This document shows positions 8,847 to 18,051 of a stretch of 38,272 nucleotides of DNA, one piece after another. The notes beneath the pieces were generated by a model. That model saw nothing but the letters and a program-made list of their open reading frames with translations. It made no database searches and was not told the origin of the DNA. Each line of letters opens with the position of its first letter. Positions within the stretch are counted from its first letter, which is position 1. Source of the DNA: Agromyces allii. GTDB taxonomy: Bacteria > Actinomycetota > Actinomycetes > Actinomycetales > Microbacteriaceae. The stretch covers positions 1 through 38,272 of the forward strand of contig NZ_WBIN01000020.1 in NCBI RefSeq assembly GCF_009749385.1. Reading direction: 5' to 3'. The position numbers and the translations under genes are program-made.

Positions 8847-10160
8847 ATGCCGAGCACGCGGGCCGCGTTCCACGAGACGGCCACCCTGATCCCGGTGGCG
8901 CAGCACCTCGAGCGAGTGCTCGCCGCGGTTCGAGCCGACGCCGGCGCGCAGCCCGCCGCCCGCATCGAGACCGTGCGACTCGCGGATGCCGCGGGGCGCG
9001 TGCTCGCGGCATCCGTCGACGCCGTGGTGGCCTCGCCGCCCTTCGACAACTCGGCCATGGACGGCTTCGCCGTGCGGTGGGCGGATGTCGCGTCGGCGAC
9101 GCGCGAGGCTCCCGTCGCGCTGCGCGTGGTCGCCGATCACGCGGCCGGCTCGCCCGACGCGCACGATGCGCCGCCGCTCGGCCAGGGCGAGGCCGCCCGC
9201 ATCATGACCGGAGCGCCCGTGCCCGCCGGCGCCGACACCGTGGTGCCCGTGGAGCGCACCGACGGCGGCACCACGGGCCCCGAGCATCTCGTGCAGGTCT
9301 TCGACGCACCCGACCTCGGCCGCCACATCCGCCGTGCCGGCGAAGACCTCGAGATCGGCGACCGCCTGCTCGACGCCGGCACCCTGCTCGGCCCGCGCCA
9401 GGTCGCGGCCGCCGCCACGGCCGGCCACGGCACCCTCGAGGTCGTTCGCCGGCCGCGCGTCTCGGTCGTCGCGACGGGCAGCGAGCTCACCGAACCCGGC
9501 GAGGCGTTGCATCCGGGTCGCATCCCCGACTCGAACTCGCTGCTGCTCGCCTCGCTCGTGCGCGAGGCCGGTTGCGACGTCGTCGAGGTCGTGCGCATGC
9601 CCGACGACGAGGCGCGGCTGCTCGCCTGGCTCGCCGAGCGCGAACCGGCCGACGCCGTCGTGTTCACGGGCGGCGTGAGCGTCGGCGCCTACGACATCGT
9701 GCGGCGCGTGCTCGCCGGACTCGGCACGGTCGACTTCGTGCGCGTGGCCATGCAGCCCGGGTCGCCGCAGGCCTTCGGACGCCTCGCCGACGGCACGCCC
9801 GTATTCGGCCTGCCCGGCAACCCGGTCGCCGTCGCCGTGTCGTTCGAGGTGTTCGTGCGCCCCGCGCTGCTCGCGCTGCAGGGGCGCCGCGACGTGCAGC
9901 GACGCAGGGTGCGCGCGACCGCGGCGCTCGGCTGGGACTCGCCCGCAGGGCGCCTCCAGCTCATGCCCGTCGCATTCGTCGAGCCGGGCGAGGGCGACGG
10001 CGGCGACGCGGAGGGCGACGCCGTGCGGCCCGCGACGCGCGGCGGCACGGGCTCGCACCTCTCGGGGGGCCTCGCCGCGGCATCCGGATTCGCGATCGTG
10101 CCCGAGCACGTCTCGCGCGTCGAGGCGGGCGACCCCGTCGACGTGCTGGTGACCCCGTGA
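8847..10160 (+). CDS. moeA: Molybdopterin molybdotransferase MoeA (copy 1)
   Basis: Inserts molybdate into adenylylated molybdopterin to form the molybdenum cofactor, in the cytosol. It has 437 residues, slightly longer than the usual 400-410. Seen: PPFDNSAMDGFAVR, the domain III motif GEAARIMTGAPVPAGADTVV, VVATGSEL, FTGGVSVGAYD, MQPGSPQAFG and FGLPGNPVAVAVSFE. The extra length is partly a Gly/Asp-rich loop (GEGDGGDAEGD) near residue 380. The start is ATG 8847, which appears leaderless. mobA overlaps the end by 4 bp. A second moeA lies at 27747-28973, and the two proteins are clearly divergent paralogues rather than recent duplicates. Confidence 0.95.
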   Translation: MPSTRAAFHETATLIPVAQHLERVLAAVRADAGAQPAARIETVRLADAAGRVLAASVDAVVASPPFDNSAMDGFAVRWADVASATREAPVALRVVADHAAGSPDAHDAPPLGQGEAARIMTGAPVPAGADTVVPVERTDGGTTGPEHLVQVFDAPDLGRHIRRAGEDLEIGDRLLDAGTLLGPRQVAAAATAGHGTLEVVRRPRVSVVATGSELTEPGEALHPGRIPDSNSLLLASLVREAGCDVVEVVRMPDDEARLLAWLAEREPADAVVFTGGVSVGAYDIVRRVLAGLGTVDFVRVAMQPGSPQAFGRLADGTPVFGLPGNPVAVAVSFEVFVRPALLALQGRRDVQRRRVRATAALGWDSPAGRLQLMPVAFVEPGEGDGGDAEGDAVRPATRGGTGSHLSGGLAAASGFAIVPEHVSRVEAGDPVDVLVTP

Positions 10161-10897
10161 CGACCGCGCCCGACGATCACGCGACGACGGATACCGCGAG
10201 GCGCCCCCTCGACGCCGTGCTCCTCGCCGGGGGGCGGGCCACACGCCTGGGCGGCGCGAGCAAGCCCGAGCAGACGGTCGGCGGACGCACCCTGCTCGAC
10301 CTCGCGATCGACGCCGCGCGCCGCGCCGGAGCTCGGAGCATCGTCGTGGTCGGCCCCTCGTCGCTGACCGCACCCGGGTGCCTCGTCGTGCGGGAGGACC
10401 CGCCGTTCGGCGGTCCGGTCGCCGCGATCGCCGCAGCCCTCGGGGCTCTCGCGGCGCTCGACGGGCTCAACCGGTCGAGGAGCGAAGCGTCACGAGACCA
10501 GCGGACCCCGCACGACCCTGACCCCGATCCCGACGCCGACGCCGACGTGCTCGTGCTCGCCTGCGACCTTCCGCAGGCCCCGGCCGCGGCCGAGCGCCTG
10601 CTCGCGCACCGCGCCGGCGCCCCCGACGGCGTCTGCCTCGTCGACGCCGACGGCCGCACGCAGTGGCTCACCGCGATCTACGCCCGCCGTGCGCTCGATC
10701 GCGCCTTCGCCGAGCTCGACCGCGAGCCCGACGGCGCCGCGATGCGCCACCTCGTCGCCTCGCTCGAGCTCGGCGAGATCGCCGACGACGGCACCGCCGA
10801 AGACGTCGACACCTGGCCGGATCTCGACCGCGCTCGCGAGCGCGCCGACATCCGCACATCCGAATCACCGGCACCCGAAGCGAGGAGCACGACATGA
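10157..10897 (+). CDS. mobA: Molybdenum cofactor guanylyltransferase MobA
   Basis: Transfers GMP from GTP to molybdenum cofactor to make the guanine dinucleotide form used by DMSO-reductase-family enzymes such as NarG. It has 246 residues. Seen: the nucleotide-binding start LLAGGRATRLGGASKPE (22-38), DPPFGGPVAAI and LACDLPQ (134-140). Between them, residues about 105-128 are an unusual insert: NRSRSEASRDQ is the translation of a genomic repeat (10471-10499), followed by a DPDPDPDADAD run. The start is GTG 10157, overlapping the moeA stop in GTGA, so translation is coupled. The downstream DUF6457-like gene overlaps by 4 bp. Its product would serve NarGHI and the FdhF-type enzyme also encoded here. 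Confidence 0.92.
   Translation: MTTAPDDHATTDTARRPLDAVLLAGGRATRLGGASKPEQTVGGRTLLDLAIDAARRAGARSIVVVGPSSLTAPGCLVVREDPPFGGPVAAIAAALGALAALDGLNRSRSEASRDQRTPHDPDPDPDADADVLVLACDLPQAPAAAERLLAHRAGAPDGVCLVDADGRTQWLTAIYARRALDRAFAELDREPDGAAMRHLVASLELGEIADDGTAEDVDTWPDLDRARERADIRTSESPAPEARSTT
10471..10499. repeat. REP-like repeat embedded in mobA coding sequence
   Basis: CCGGTCGAGGAGCGAAGC followed by GTCACGAGACC matches the intergenic copies at 19555, 20251 and 33671-33760 with few changes. Here it is translated in frame as residues 105-114 of MobA, in a loop just before the LACDLP motif. Confidence 0.8.
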
Positions 10898-11163
10898 GCA
10901 CCGACGAACCGAACACCTCGAGCCGACTGACGCCCGCCGATCTCGACGCGTGGGTCGCCGAGATCGCCGCCGACCTCGGGCTCGACCCCGCAGACGTGCC
11001 CGTCAACGACATCCTCGACCTCACGCGTCGCGTGGCGCACGGCGTCGCCCGCCCGGCGGGGCCCGTCACCGCGTTCATGATCGGCCTCGCGGTCGGACGC
11101 GGCACGTCGACGAGCACCGCGAGCGAGATCGCCGAGCGCATCGGCGCCCGCGCCGACGGCTGA
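10894..11163 (+). CDS. DUF6457-like small protein linked to MobA
   Basis: An 89-residue, mostly helical soluble protein. It resembles the short DUF6457 domain that in Actinobacteria is found next to or fused with MobA; the assignment is from the pattern and context. Seen: LDAWVAEIAADLGLDP, DILDLTRRVAHGVARPAGPVTAFMIGLAVG and a C-terminal Ala/Glu helix. The start is ATG 10894, overlapping the mobA stop (ATGA), with GAGGAG 6 nt upstream. It probably assists cofactor guanylylation or delivery, but no catalytic motif is visible. narK converges 19 nt downstream. Confidence 0.75.
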   Translation: MSTDEPNTSSRLTPADLDAWVAEIAADLGLDPADVPVNDILDLTRRVAHGVARPAGPVTAFMIGLAVGRGTSTSTASEIAERIGARADG

Positions 11164-11182
11164 CGCCCGACCGGCTCGACGC

Positions 11183-12424
11183 TCAGACCTTCGCGCCCGG
11201 CCTCGCATCCTTCAGCATGCCCGCGACGACGAGTGCGACCGCGCCGACGATCACGAGCAGCCAGAGGCCCAGCGCATACGAGTTCGTCTCGGCGTTGTAC
11301 GTCGCCCCCATGATGAGCGGCGGGAAGTAGCCGCCGAGACCGCCGGCGGCCGCCACGACGCCGGTGACCGCACCGACCTTGTCCTTCGGGGTCGACGGCC
11401 CGATCCAGGCGAACACCGCGCCCATGCCGAGGCCCATCGCCGCGGCCATGAGGATGAAGGTGATGCCCGTGAGGATGCCCTCGGGCGGCTGCTGGCCCAC
11501 GATGTACGCGAGCGACACGATGCCCGCGAGCGAGATGAGCGAGATGACCTTGGGCCCGACGCGGTCCGACAGCGCGCCGCCGAGCGGGCGGGCGACGACC
11601 GCCGCGACGGCGAACAGCGCGGTGCGGCTGCCGGCCCCCACGGGGTCGACGTCGTCGGGGTAGATCGTCGTGAGGTACTTCGGCAGGAAGGTCGAGAAGG
11701 CGACGAAGCCGCCGAACACGATGCCGTAGAGGAAGGCCATCTCCCACGTGATGCGGAGCTTCAGGGCGCCCTTGACCTTCGGGATGAGCGGCTGCCGGCT
11801 CGACTCCCACGCCGGCGAGTCGCGCAGGAAGAACCACACGATCACGGCCATCGCGACCATGATCCCGGCGACCAGGAAGTGCGTGGGCAGGTAGCCGATC
11901 GACTCCGCGAGGCGCGGGGTGAAGAAGGCCGACACCGCCGTGCCGATCATGCCCATGCCGAACACGCCGTTCGCGAAGCCGCGACGCTTCGGCTCGTACC
12001 AGGCGCTCGCGAACGGCACGCCGACCGCGAAGATCGTGCCGGCGACGCCGAGGTAGAAGCCCGCGACGAGCAGCAGCGGGAAGCTCTTGATCTCTCCGGC
12101 GAGCGCGACGAGCAGCACGGCCGGGGCTGAGAGCAGCAGCACGGCGACGAACATCCTGCGACCGCCGAAGCGGTCGGTGAGCGCGCCGACGACGATGCGG
12201 CCGAGCGCGCCGACGAGCACCGGGGTCGCGAGCATCAACGAGATCTGGCCCTCGTCGAGGCCCATCTCGTCGGCGTAGGTCTTCTGCAACGGGGCGATGA
12301 GCATCCACGCCCAGAACCCGACGGTCGAGGCGATCGTCGCGAGCAGCACCTGCCCGAGCTGCCCCCGCAAGCTCGTGCCGTCGGCCCTCGCCCTGCCCTC
12401 CGTCTGCGTCGACGATGTGCTCAT
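11183..12424 (-). CDS. narK: Nitrate/nitrite transporter NarK (MFS)
   Basis: Major facilitator protein of 413 residues with about 12 transmembrane segments, predicted to carry nitrate in and/or nitrite out across the cytoplasmic membrane. Seen: the MFS loop GALTDRFGGRRMF, the nitrate-signature-like glycine segments GVAGTIFAVGVPFASAWYEP, and MGLGMGAVFAWIGPSTP with AVTGVVAAAGGLGGYFPPL in the second half. The start is ATG 12424 with GGAGGGG upstream. It is transcribed away from narG across a 240-nt region, so both probably respond to the same conditions. Whether it is a symporter or an antiporter cannot be read from the sequence. Confidence 0.92.
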   Translation of the reverse strand: MSTSSTQTEGRARADGTSLRGQLGQVLLATIASTVGFWAWMLIAPLQKTYADEMGLDEGQISLMLATPVLVGALGRIVVGALTDRFGGRRMFVAVLLLSAPAVLLVALAGEIKSFPLLLVAGFYLGVAGTIFAVGVPFASAWYEPKRRGFANGVFGMGMIGTAVSAFFTPRLAESIGYLPTHFLVAGIMVAMAVIVWFFLRDSPAWESSRQPLIPKVKGALKLRITWEMAFLYGIVFGGFVAFSTFLPKYLTTIYPDDVDPVGAGSRTALFAVAAVVARPLGGALSDRVGPKVISLISLAGIVSLAYIVGQQPPEGILTGITFILMAAAMGLGMGAVFAWIGPSTPKDKVGAVTGVVAAAGGLGGYFPPLIMGATYNAETNSYALGLWLLVIVGAVALVVAGMLKDARPGAKV

Positions 12425-12664
12425 GCTGCCCCTCCAGCCGATCGGAAATCGTGACACTTCCTCAGGCCGACAGTACCGGCCGACCGACGTCGGCGCACGC
12501 ATCTCGACGCGTGATTCCCGCCGATGCGCCGGCCGCCGCGACGCGCGCGGGCGAGCATGTTCCTTCCCATCCGGGCCGAGATTCAGCACAATGGCCGTAG
12601 GACGTGTGGGGGCGCGGACGAACTCGTCACCACTGCACCCGAACTTGTTCGAGGGAAGGCAGAG
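12425..12664. promoter_or_regulatory. Divergent narK/narG control region
   Basis: This 240-nt region has no gene. On the minus strand TACTGT (12470-12475) is a fair -10 for narK. On the plus strand CACAAT (12587-12592), with TTCCCA (12564-12569) 17 nt upstream, is a possible narG promoter. A 10-bp palindrome CCGACGTCGG lies at 12484-12493. I see no convincing FNR-type TTGAT-N4-ATCAA site. GAGGGAAGG before 12665 is the narG ribosome site. Confidence 0.45.
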
Positions 12665-15600
12665 ATGACCGACACCGCGAATCGCACGGAGCCCGCGACC
12701 GACGGCCCTCTCGCGTCCACGTTGCTCTCGATGGGGCGATTCCTGCGGCCCGGCACCTTCTCGGCCGACCAGCGCACGGTGACCCTCGAGGGCGGTCGCC
12801 AGGGCGACGTCTTCTACCGCGACCGCTGGTCGCACGACAAGGTGGTGCGCTCGACGCACGGCGTTAACTGCACGGGCTCCTGCTCGTGGAAGGTCTACGT
12901 CAAGGACGGCATCATCACCTGGGAGACCCAGCAGACCGACTATCCGAGCGTCGGCCCCGACTCCCCCGAGTACGAGCCCCGCGGATGCCCCAGGGGCGCC
13001 GCCTTCAGCTGGTACACGTACTCGCCGACGCGGGTCCGATACCCGTACATCCGCGACGTGCTGGCCGCGGCGTACCGCCAGGCCAAGGCGCGCACGGGCG
13101 ACCCGGTGCTCGCGTGGGCCGAGATCGTGGGCGACCCAGAGACATCCGCGATCTACAAGCGGGCACGCGGCAAGGGCGGGCTCGTGCGCACCACGTGGGA
13201 CGAGGCCGCCGAGATCGTCGCCGCCGCCCACGTGCACACGATCAAGACGTACGGCCCCGACCGCATCGCCGGGTTCTCGCCGATCCCGGCCATGTCGATG
13301 GTCTCGCACGGCGCGGGCGCGCGGTTCATGAACCTCATCGGCGGCACGATGCTCTCGTTCTACGACTGGTACGCCGACCTGCCGGTCGCGAGCCCGCAGG
13401 TCTTCGGCGACCAGACCGACGTGCCCGAGTCGGCCGACTGGTGGAACTCGACGTACCTCATGATGTGGGGCTCGAACGTGCCGGTCACGCGCACACCCGA
13501 CGCGCACTTCATGACCGAGGCGCGCTACCGCGGGCAGAAGGTCATCACGGTCTCGCCCGACTACGCCGACAACACGAAGTTCGCCGACGAGTGGCTCGCA
13601 CCGCACCCCGGCACCGACGCGGCCCTCGCGATGGCGATGGGGCACGTGATCCTCAAGGAGTTCCTCGTCGACCGGCGCACCGAGCGATTCGCCGACTACC
13701 TCAAGCGCTACGCAGACGCGCCGTACCTCGTGACGCTCGAGCCGCATGAGGCGGGGCTCGTCCCGGGCAAGTTCCTCACCGCCTCCGACCTCGGCGGGGC
13801 GGATGCCGCGGCCGAGCACGCGAACTTCAAGACCGTCCTGCTCGACGCGGACGGCACCCCCGTCGTGCCGAACGGCTCGATCGGGCACCGATACGCGGCA
13901 TCCGACATGGGCTCGTGGAACCTCGACCTCGGAGAGGTCGACCCGGCCCTCTCGATCGCCGACCTGCCGACCTGGGCGGGCGCCGCGGCCGAGGTCTCGC
14001 TGCCGCGCTTCGACCTCGCGCCCGAACCCGGCGCCGAGCACCAGGGCGGGGCGGGCGGCATCCGTCGCGGCGTTCCGGTGACGACCGTCGCGGGCCGCAC
14101 GGTCACGACCGTGTTCGACCTGCTGCTCGCGCAGTACGGCGTGGGCCGCGACGGACTGCCGGGCGAGTGGCCGACCGGCTACGACGACGCGTCCTCGCCC
14201 GGAACCCCCGCATGGCAGGAGGAGATCACCTCGGTGCCCGCCGCGCAGGCCGCGCGCATCGGCCGCGAGTTCGCCGACAACGCCGAGCAGAGCGGCGGCC
14301 GCTCGATGATCCTCATGGGCGCGGGCACGAACCACTGGTTCCACTCCGACACGATCTACCGCACGTTCCTCGCACTGACGACGATGACCGGCTGCCAGGG
14401 CGTCAACGGCGGTGGCTGGGCGCACTACGTCGGGCAGGAGAAGGTGCGACCGGTCACCGGCTACAACCAGTACGGCGGAGCCGCGGACTGGGTGCGCCCG
14501 CCGCGTGCGATGATCGGCACGGCGTTCTGGTACCTCGCGACCGACCAGTGGCGCTACGACGGCATGCCCGCCGACGCGCTCGCCTCGCCGCTCGGCTCCG
14601 GGCTGTTCGCGGGCCGCACCACGGCCGACTGCCTCGTCGAGTCCGCCAAGCGCGGGTGGATGCCGAGCTACCCGACGTTCGACCGCAACCCGCTCGACCT
14701 CGTCGACGAGGCGGATGCCGCGGGCAAGGAGCCCGCGCAGCACGTCATCGACTCCCTGAACGACGGGTCGCTGAAGTTCGCCTGCGAGGACCCCGACGAC
14801 CCGGCGAACTTCCCGCGGATCGTCACGGTCTGGCGTGCGAACATCCTCGGCTCCTCCGGCAAGGGCAACGAGTACTTCCTGAAGCACCTGCTCGGCACCG
14901 ACTCGGCCGTGCGCGCGAGCGAGTCAGAACCCGGGCGGCGTCCCGAGTCGATGACCTGGCGCGACGAGGCCCCGCGCGGCAAGCTCGACCTGCTCGTGAC
15001 CGCCGACTTCCGCATGACGAGCACGACGCTGTTCTCCGACATCGTGCTGCCGGCCGCGACCTGGTACGAGAAGCACGACCTCTCGTCGACCGATATGCAC
15101 CCGTTCGTGCACTCGTTCAGCCCGGCGATCGACCCGCCGTGGCAGACGCGCACCGACTTCGACCTGTTCCACACCATCGCCAAGCGCTTCAGCGAGCTCG
15201 CGGCCGTGCACCTCGGCGTGCGCCGCGACCTCGTGGCGGCGCCGCTGCAGCACGACACCCCCGACGCGATGGCCACGCCGCACGGCACGGTCGTCGACGG
15301 GGCCCCGCTCGTGCCGGGCGTCACGATGCCGAAGCTCATCGTGGTCGAGCGCGACTACCCCGCGATCGCCGCGCGCCTCGGAGCGCTCGGCCCGCTCACG
15401 GCCAAGGTCGGCATGACGACGAAGGGCATCACCTACGACCCGACGCCCGAGCTCGCCGACCTCGCGCGTCGCAACGGCACCGTCGCCGACGGGCCGACCG
15501 CCGGCATGACGCGCCTCGACACCGACGTGAAGGTCTGCGAGATGATCCTCGCGCTCTCGGGCACCACGAACGGCCGACTCGCGGTGCAGGGCTTCCGCAA

Positions 15601-16411
15601 GCTCGAGCAGCACACGGGCCAGCGCATCGCCCAGCTCGCCGAGGACCACGAGGGCTCGCACATCTCGTTCGCCGACGTGCAGGCCAGGCCCGTCTCGGTC
15701 ATCACGAGCCCCGAATGGTCGGGCTCCGAGCACGGCGGACGCCGCTACACGGCCTTCTCGATCAACGTCGAGCATCTCAAGCCGTGGCACACCCTCACCG
15801 GGCGCATGCACTTCTTCCTCGACCACGACTGGATGACCGAGCTCGGCGAGCAGCTGCCCGTCTACCGGCCGCCACTCGACCTGCACCGACTCTTCGCCGA
15901 CCCCGTGCCCGGGTCGAGGGCGCCGACCGGCGACCCCGCGGCATCCGGTCATGCCGAGGTCGCGGTGCGCTACCTGACCCCGCACTCGAAGTGGTCGATC
16001 CACTCCGAGTACCAGGACAACCTCTTCATGCTCTCGCTCTCGCGGGGCGGGCCGACGATCTGGATGAGCCCGCAGGACGCCGACAAGATCGGCGTCCGCG
16101 ACAACGAGTGGATCGAGTCGTACAACCGCAACGGCGTCGTGGTCGCCCGGGCGATCGTGTCGCACCGCATGCCGGAGGGCACGGTGTACATGTACCACGC
16201 GAAGGATCGAACGGTCGACGTGCCGCGCACCGAGACGAGCGGCCAGCGCGGCGGCATCCACAACTCGCTGACGCGCATCCTGCTGAAGCCGAGCCACCTG
16301 ATCGGCGGCTACGCGCAGCTCGCGTTCGCGTTCAACTACCTCGGCCCGACGGGCAACCAGCGAGACGAAGTCACGGTCATCCGCCGACGCGCCCAGGAGG
16401 TCGAGTACTGA
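12665..16411 (+). CDS. narG: Respiratory nitrate reductase alpha subunit
   Basis: Catalytic subunit of the membrane-bound nitrate reductase. It reduces nitrate to nitrite with electrons from NarH, using the bis-molybdopterin guanine dinucleotide cofactor and an FS0 [4Fe-4S] cluster. It has 1248 residues, the usual size. Seen: FS0 ligands His65 and Cys69, Cys73, Cys108 in HGVNCTGSC and RGCPRG; the molybdenum-ligand region LSFYDWYADLP with its Asp; TDVPESADWWNS; YNQYGGAADW; and a C-terminal molydopterin dinucleotide domain around HSKWSIHSEYQDN. No twin-arginine leader of the archaeal type is seen, so the active site faces the cytoplasm. The start is ATG 12665 after a GAGGGAAGG site. It overlaps narH by one base. 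Confidence 0.98.
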   Translation: MTDTANRTEPATDGPLASTLLSMGRFLRPGTFSADQRTVTLEGGRQGDVFYRDRWSHDKVVRSTHGVNCTGSCSWKVYVKDGIITWETQQTDYPSVGPDSPEYEPRGCPRGAAFSWYTYSPTRVRYPYIRDVLAAAYRQAKARTGDPVLAWAEIVGDPETSAIYKRARGKGGLVRTTWDEAAEIVAAAHVHTIKTYGPDRIAGFSPIPAMSMVSHGAGARFMNLIGGTMLSFYDWYADLPVASPQVFGDQTDVPESADWWNSTYLMMWGSNVPVTRTPDAHFMTEARYRGQKVITVSPDYADNTKFADEWLAPHPGTDAALAMAMGHVILKEFLVDRRTERFADYLKRYADAPYLVTLEPHEAGLVPGKFLTASDLGGADAAAEHANFKTVLLDADGTPVVPNGSIGHRYAASDMGSWNLDLGEVDPALSIADLPTWAGAAAEVSLPRFDLAPEPGAEHQGGAGGIRRGVPVTTVAGRTVTTVFDLLLAQYGVGRDGLPGEWPTGYDDASSPGTPAWQEEITSVPAAQAARIGREFADNAEQSGGRSMILMGAGTNHWFHSDTIYRTFLALTTMTGCQGVNGGGWAHYVGQEKVRPVTGYNQYGGAADWVRPPRAMIGTAFWYLATDQWRYDGMPADALASPLGSGLFAGRTTADCLVESAKRGWMPSYPTFDRNPLDLVDEADAAGKEPAQHVIDSLNDGSLKFACEDPDDPANFPRIVTVWRANILGSSGKGNEYFLKHLLGTDSAVRASESEPGRRPESMTWRDEAPRGKLDLLVTADFRMTSTTLFSDIVLPAATWYEKHDLSSTDMHPFVHSFSPAIDPPWQTRTDFDLFHTIAKRFSELAAVHLGVRRDLVAAPLQHDTPDAMATPHGTVVDGAPLVPGVTMPKLIVVERDYPAIAARLGALGPLTAKVGMTTKGITYDPTPELADLARRNGTVADGPTAGMTRLDTDVKVCEMILALSGTTNGRLAVQGFRKLEQHTGQRIAQLAEDHEGSHISFADVQARPVSVITSPEWSGSEHGGRRYTAFSINVEHLKPWHTLTGRMHFFLDHDWMTELGEQLPVYRPPLDLHRLFADPVPGSRAPTGDPAASGHAEVAVRYLTPHSKWSIHSEYQDNLFMLSLSRGGPTIWMSPQDADKIGVRDNEWIESYNRNGVVVARAIVSHRMPEGTVYMYHAKDRTVDVPRTETSGQRGGIHNSLTRILLKPSHLIGGYAQLAFAFNYLGPTGNQRDEVTVIRRRAQEVEY

Positions 16412-18051
16412 TGAAGGTCATGGCTCAGATGTCGATGGTCATGAACCTCGACAAGTGCATCGGATGCCACACCTGCAGCGTCACCTGCAAGCAGGCGTGG
16501 ACCAACCGCACCGGCGTCGAGTACGTGTGGTTCAACAACGTCGAGACCAGGCCCGGCATCGGCTACCCGCGCGGCTACGAGGACCAGGAGAAGTGGAAGG
16601 GCGGCTGGGAGCGCACGAAGCGCGGCCGGCTGAAGCTCAAGGCGGGCGGGCGGTTCTCGAAGATCGCGCACATCTTCTCGAACCCGAAGCTGCCCGAGAT
16701 CCAGGACTACTACGAGCCGTGGACGTACGAGTACGACATGCTGCTGAACTCCCCGGCGAGCGCGAACATCCCGGTGGCCAAGCCCAAGAGCCTGCTCACG
16801 GGCGACGACATGGCGATCAAGTGGTCGGCGAACTGGGACGACAACCTCGGCGGCTCGCAGGAGACGGCGTCGGCCGACCCGATCCTGCAGCACATGAGCG
16901 AGCACGTGGCCATGGAGTTCGAGCAGACCTTCATGTTCTACCTGCCGCGCATCTGCGAGCACTGCCTGAACCCGTCGTGCGTGGCGTCCTGCCCGTCGGG
17001 CGCGATGTACAAGCGCGTCGAGGACGGCATCGTGCTCGTCGATCAGGACGCGTGCCGCGGCTGGCGCATGTGCGTCTCGGGCTGCCCGTACAAGAAGGTC
17101 TACTTCAACCACAAGACCGGCAAGGCCGAGAAGTGCACGCTCTGCTACCCGCGCCTCGAGGTCGGCCTGCCGACCGTCTGCTCCGAGACCTGCGTCGGGC
17201 GCCTGCGCTACCTCGGACTCGTCCTCTACGACGCCGACCGGGTGGCCGCGGCCGCCTCGGTCGAGAACGAGCACGACCTGCTCGAGGCGCAGCGCGACGT
17301 CTTCCTCGACCCGCACGACCCGGCGGTCATCGCCGCGGCGCGCGCCGAGGGCATCCCAGAGGACTGGATCGACGCAGCCCAGCGCAGCCCGATCCACAAG
17401 CTCATCCAGGAGTACCGGGTCGCGCTGCCGCTGCACCCCGAGTACCGCACGATGCCCATGGTCTGGTACATCCCGCCGCTCTCGCCGGTCGTCGACGTGG
17501 TCGCCGACTCGGGCGCCGACGGCGAGGACGTGCGCAACCTCTTCGCCGCGATCGACAAGCTCCGCATCCCCATGGAGTACCTCGCCGGGCTGTTCACGGC
17601 GGGCGACGTCGACCCGGTCGCGCGGTCGCTCAAGCGGCTCGCGGCCATGCGCTCGTACATGCGCGACGTGAACCTCTCCGAGACGCGCAACGAGCACATC
17701 GCCGAAGCCGTCGACATGACCGGCGCGAAGATCGAGGAGATGTACCGCCTCCTCGCGATCGCGAAGTACGACGACCGGTACGTGATCCCGACGGCGCACG
17801 TCGAGCAGGCGCGCGAACTCGAGGAGATCGCGTGCTCGCTCGACTACGAGGGCGGCCCGGGCATGGGCGGCGCTGGTCCGTTCGGTTCGTCGAGCGGCCA
17901 GCCGGTGCCGGTCGCGGTCGAGAACTTCCACGTGCTGAAGAACCGCCAGACGGCCGACAGGCCGTCGACCCCCGGCAGGGTCAACCTGCTCAACTGGGAC
18001 GGCAACGGCACCCCGCCCACCGGCATGTTCCCGCCGAAGAGCTCCGAATGA
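16411..18051 (+). CDS. narH: Respiratory nitrate reductase beta subunit
   Basis: Iron-sulfur subunit that relays electrons from NarI hemes to NarG. It has 546 residues, near the actinobacterial norm. Seen: four cysteine groups. The first is CIGCHTCSVTC (Cys16, 19, 22, 26). The second is CEHCLNPSCVASC. The third is CRGWRMCVSGC, in which Trp replaces one Cys, as expected for the [3Fe-4S] cluster. The fourth is CTLCYPRLEVG with VCSETC. These hold three [4Fe-4S] and one [3Fe-4S] clusters. The Pro-rich C-terminal tail matches actinobacterial homologues in kind. The start is ATG 16411, sharing one base with the narG stop (TGATG), with AGGAGG upstream. narJ overlaps by 4 bp. Confidence 0.98.
   Translation: MKVMAQMSMVMNLDKCIGCHTCSVTCKQAWTNRTGVEYVWFNNVETRPGIGYPRGYEDQEKWKGGWERTKRGRLKLKAGGRFSKIAHIFSNPKLPEIQDYYEPWTYEYDMLLNSPASANIPVAKPKSLLTGDDMAIKWSANWDDNLGGSQETASADPILQHMSEHVAMEFEQTFMFYLPRICEHCLNPSCVASCPSGAMYKRVEDGIVLVDQDACRGWRMCVSGCPYKKVYFNHKTGKAEKCTLCYPRLEVGLPTVCSETCVGRLRYLGLVLYDADRVAAAASVENEHDLLEAQRDVFLDPHDPAVIAAARAEGIPEDWIDAAQRSPIHKLIQEYRVALPLHPEYRTMPMVWYIPPLSPVVDVVADSGADGEDVRNLFAAIDKLRIPMEYLAGLFTAGDVDPVARSLKRLAAMRSYMRDVNLSETRNEHIAEAVDMTGAKIEEMYRLLAIAKYDDRYVIPTAHVEQARELEEIACSLDYEGGPGMGGAGPFGSSSGQPVPVAVENFHVLKNRQTADRPSTPGRVNLLNWDGNGTPPTGMFPPKSSE

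Noticed and set aside
12425..14887. Long open minus-strand frame continuing upstream of narK through narG
   Set aside because: It is antisense to a full, motif-rich NarG. High-GC codon bias leaves the opposite strand open, and narK has its own ATG and ribosome site at 12424.
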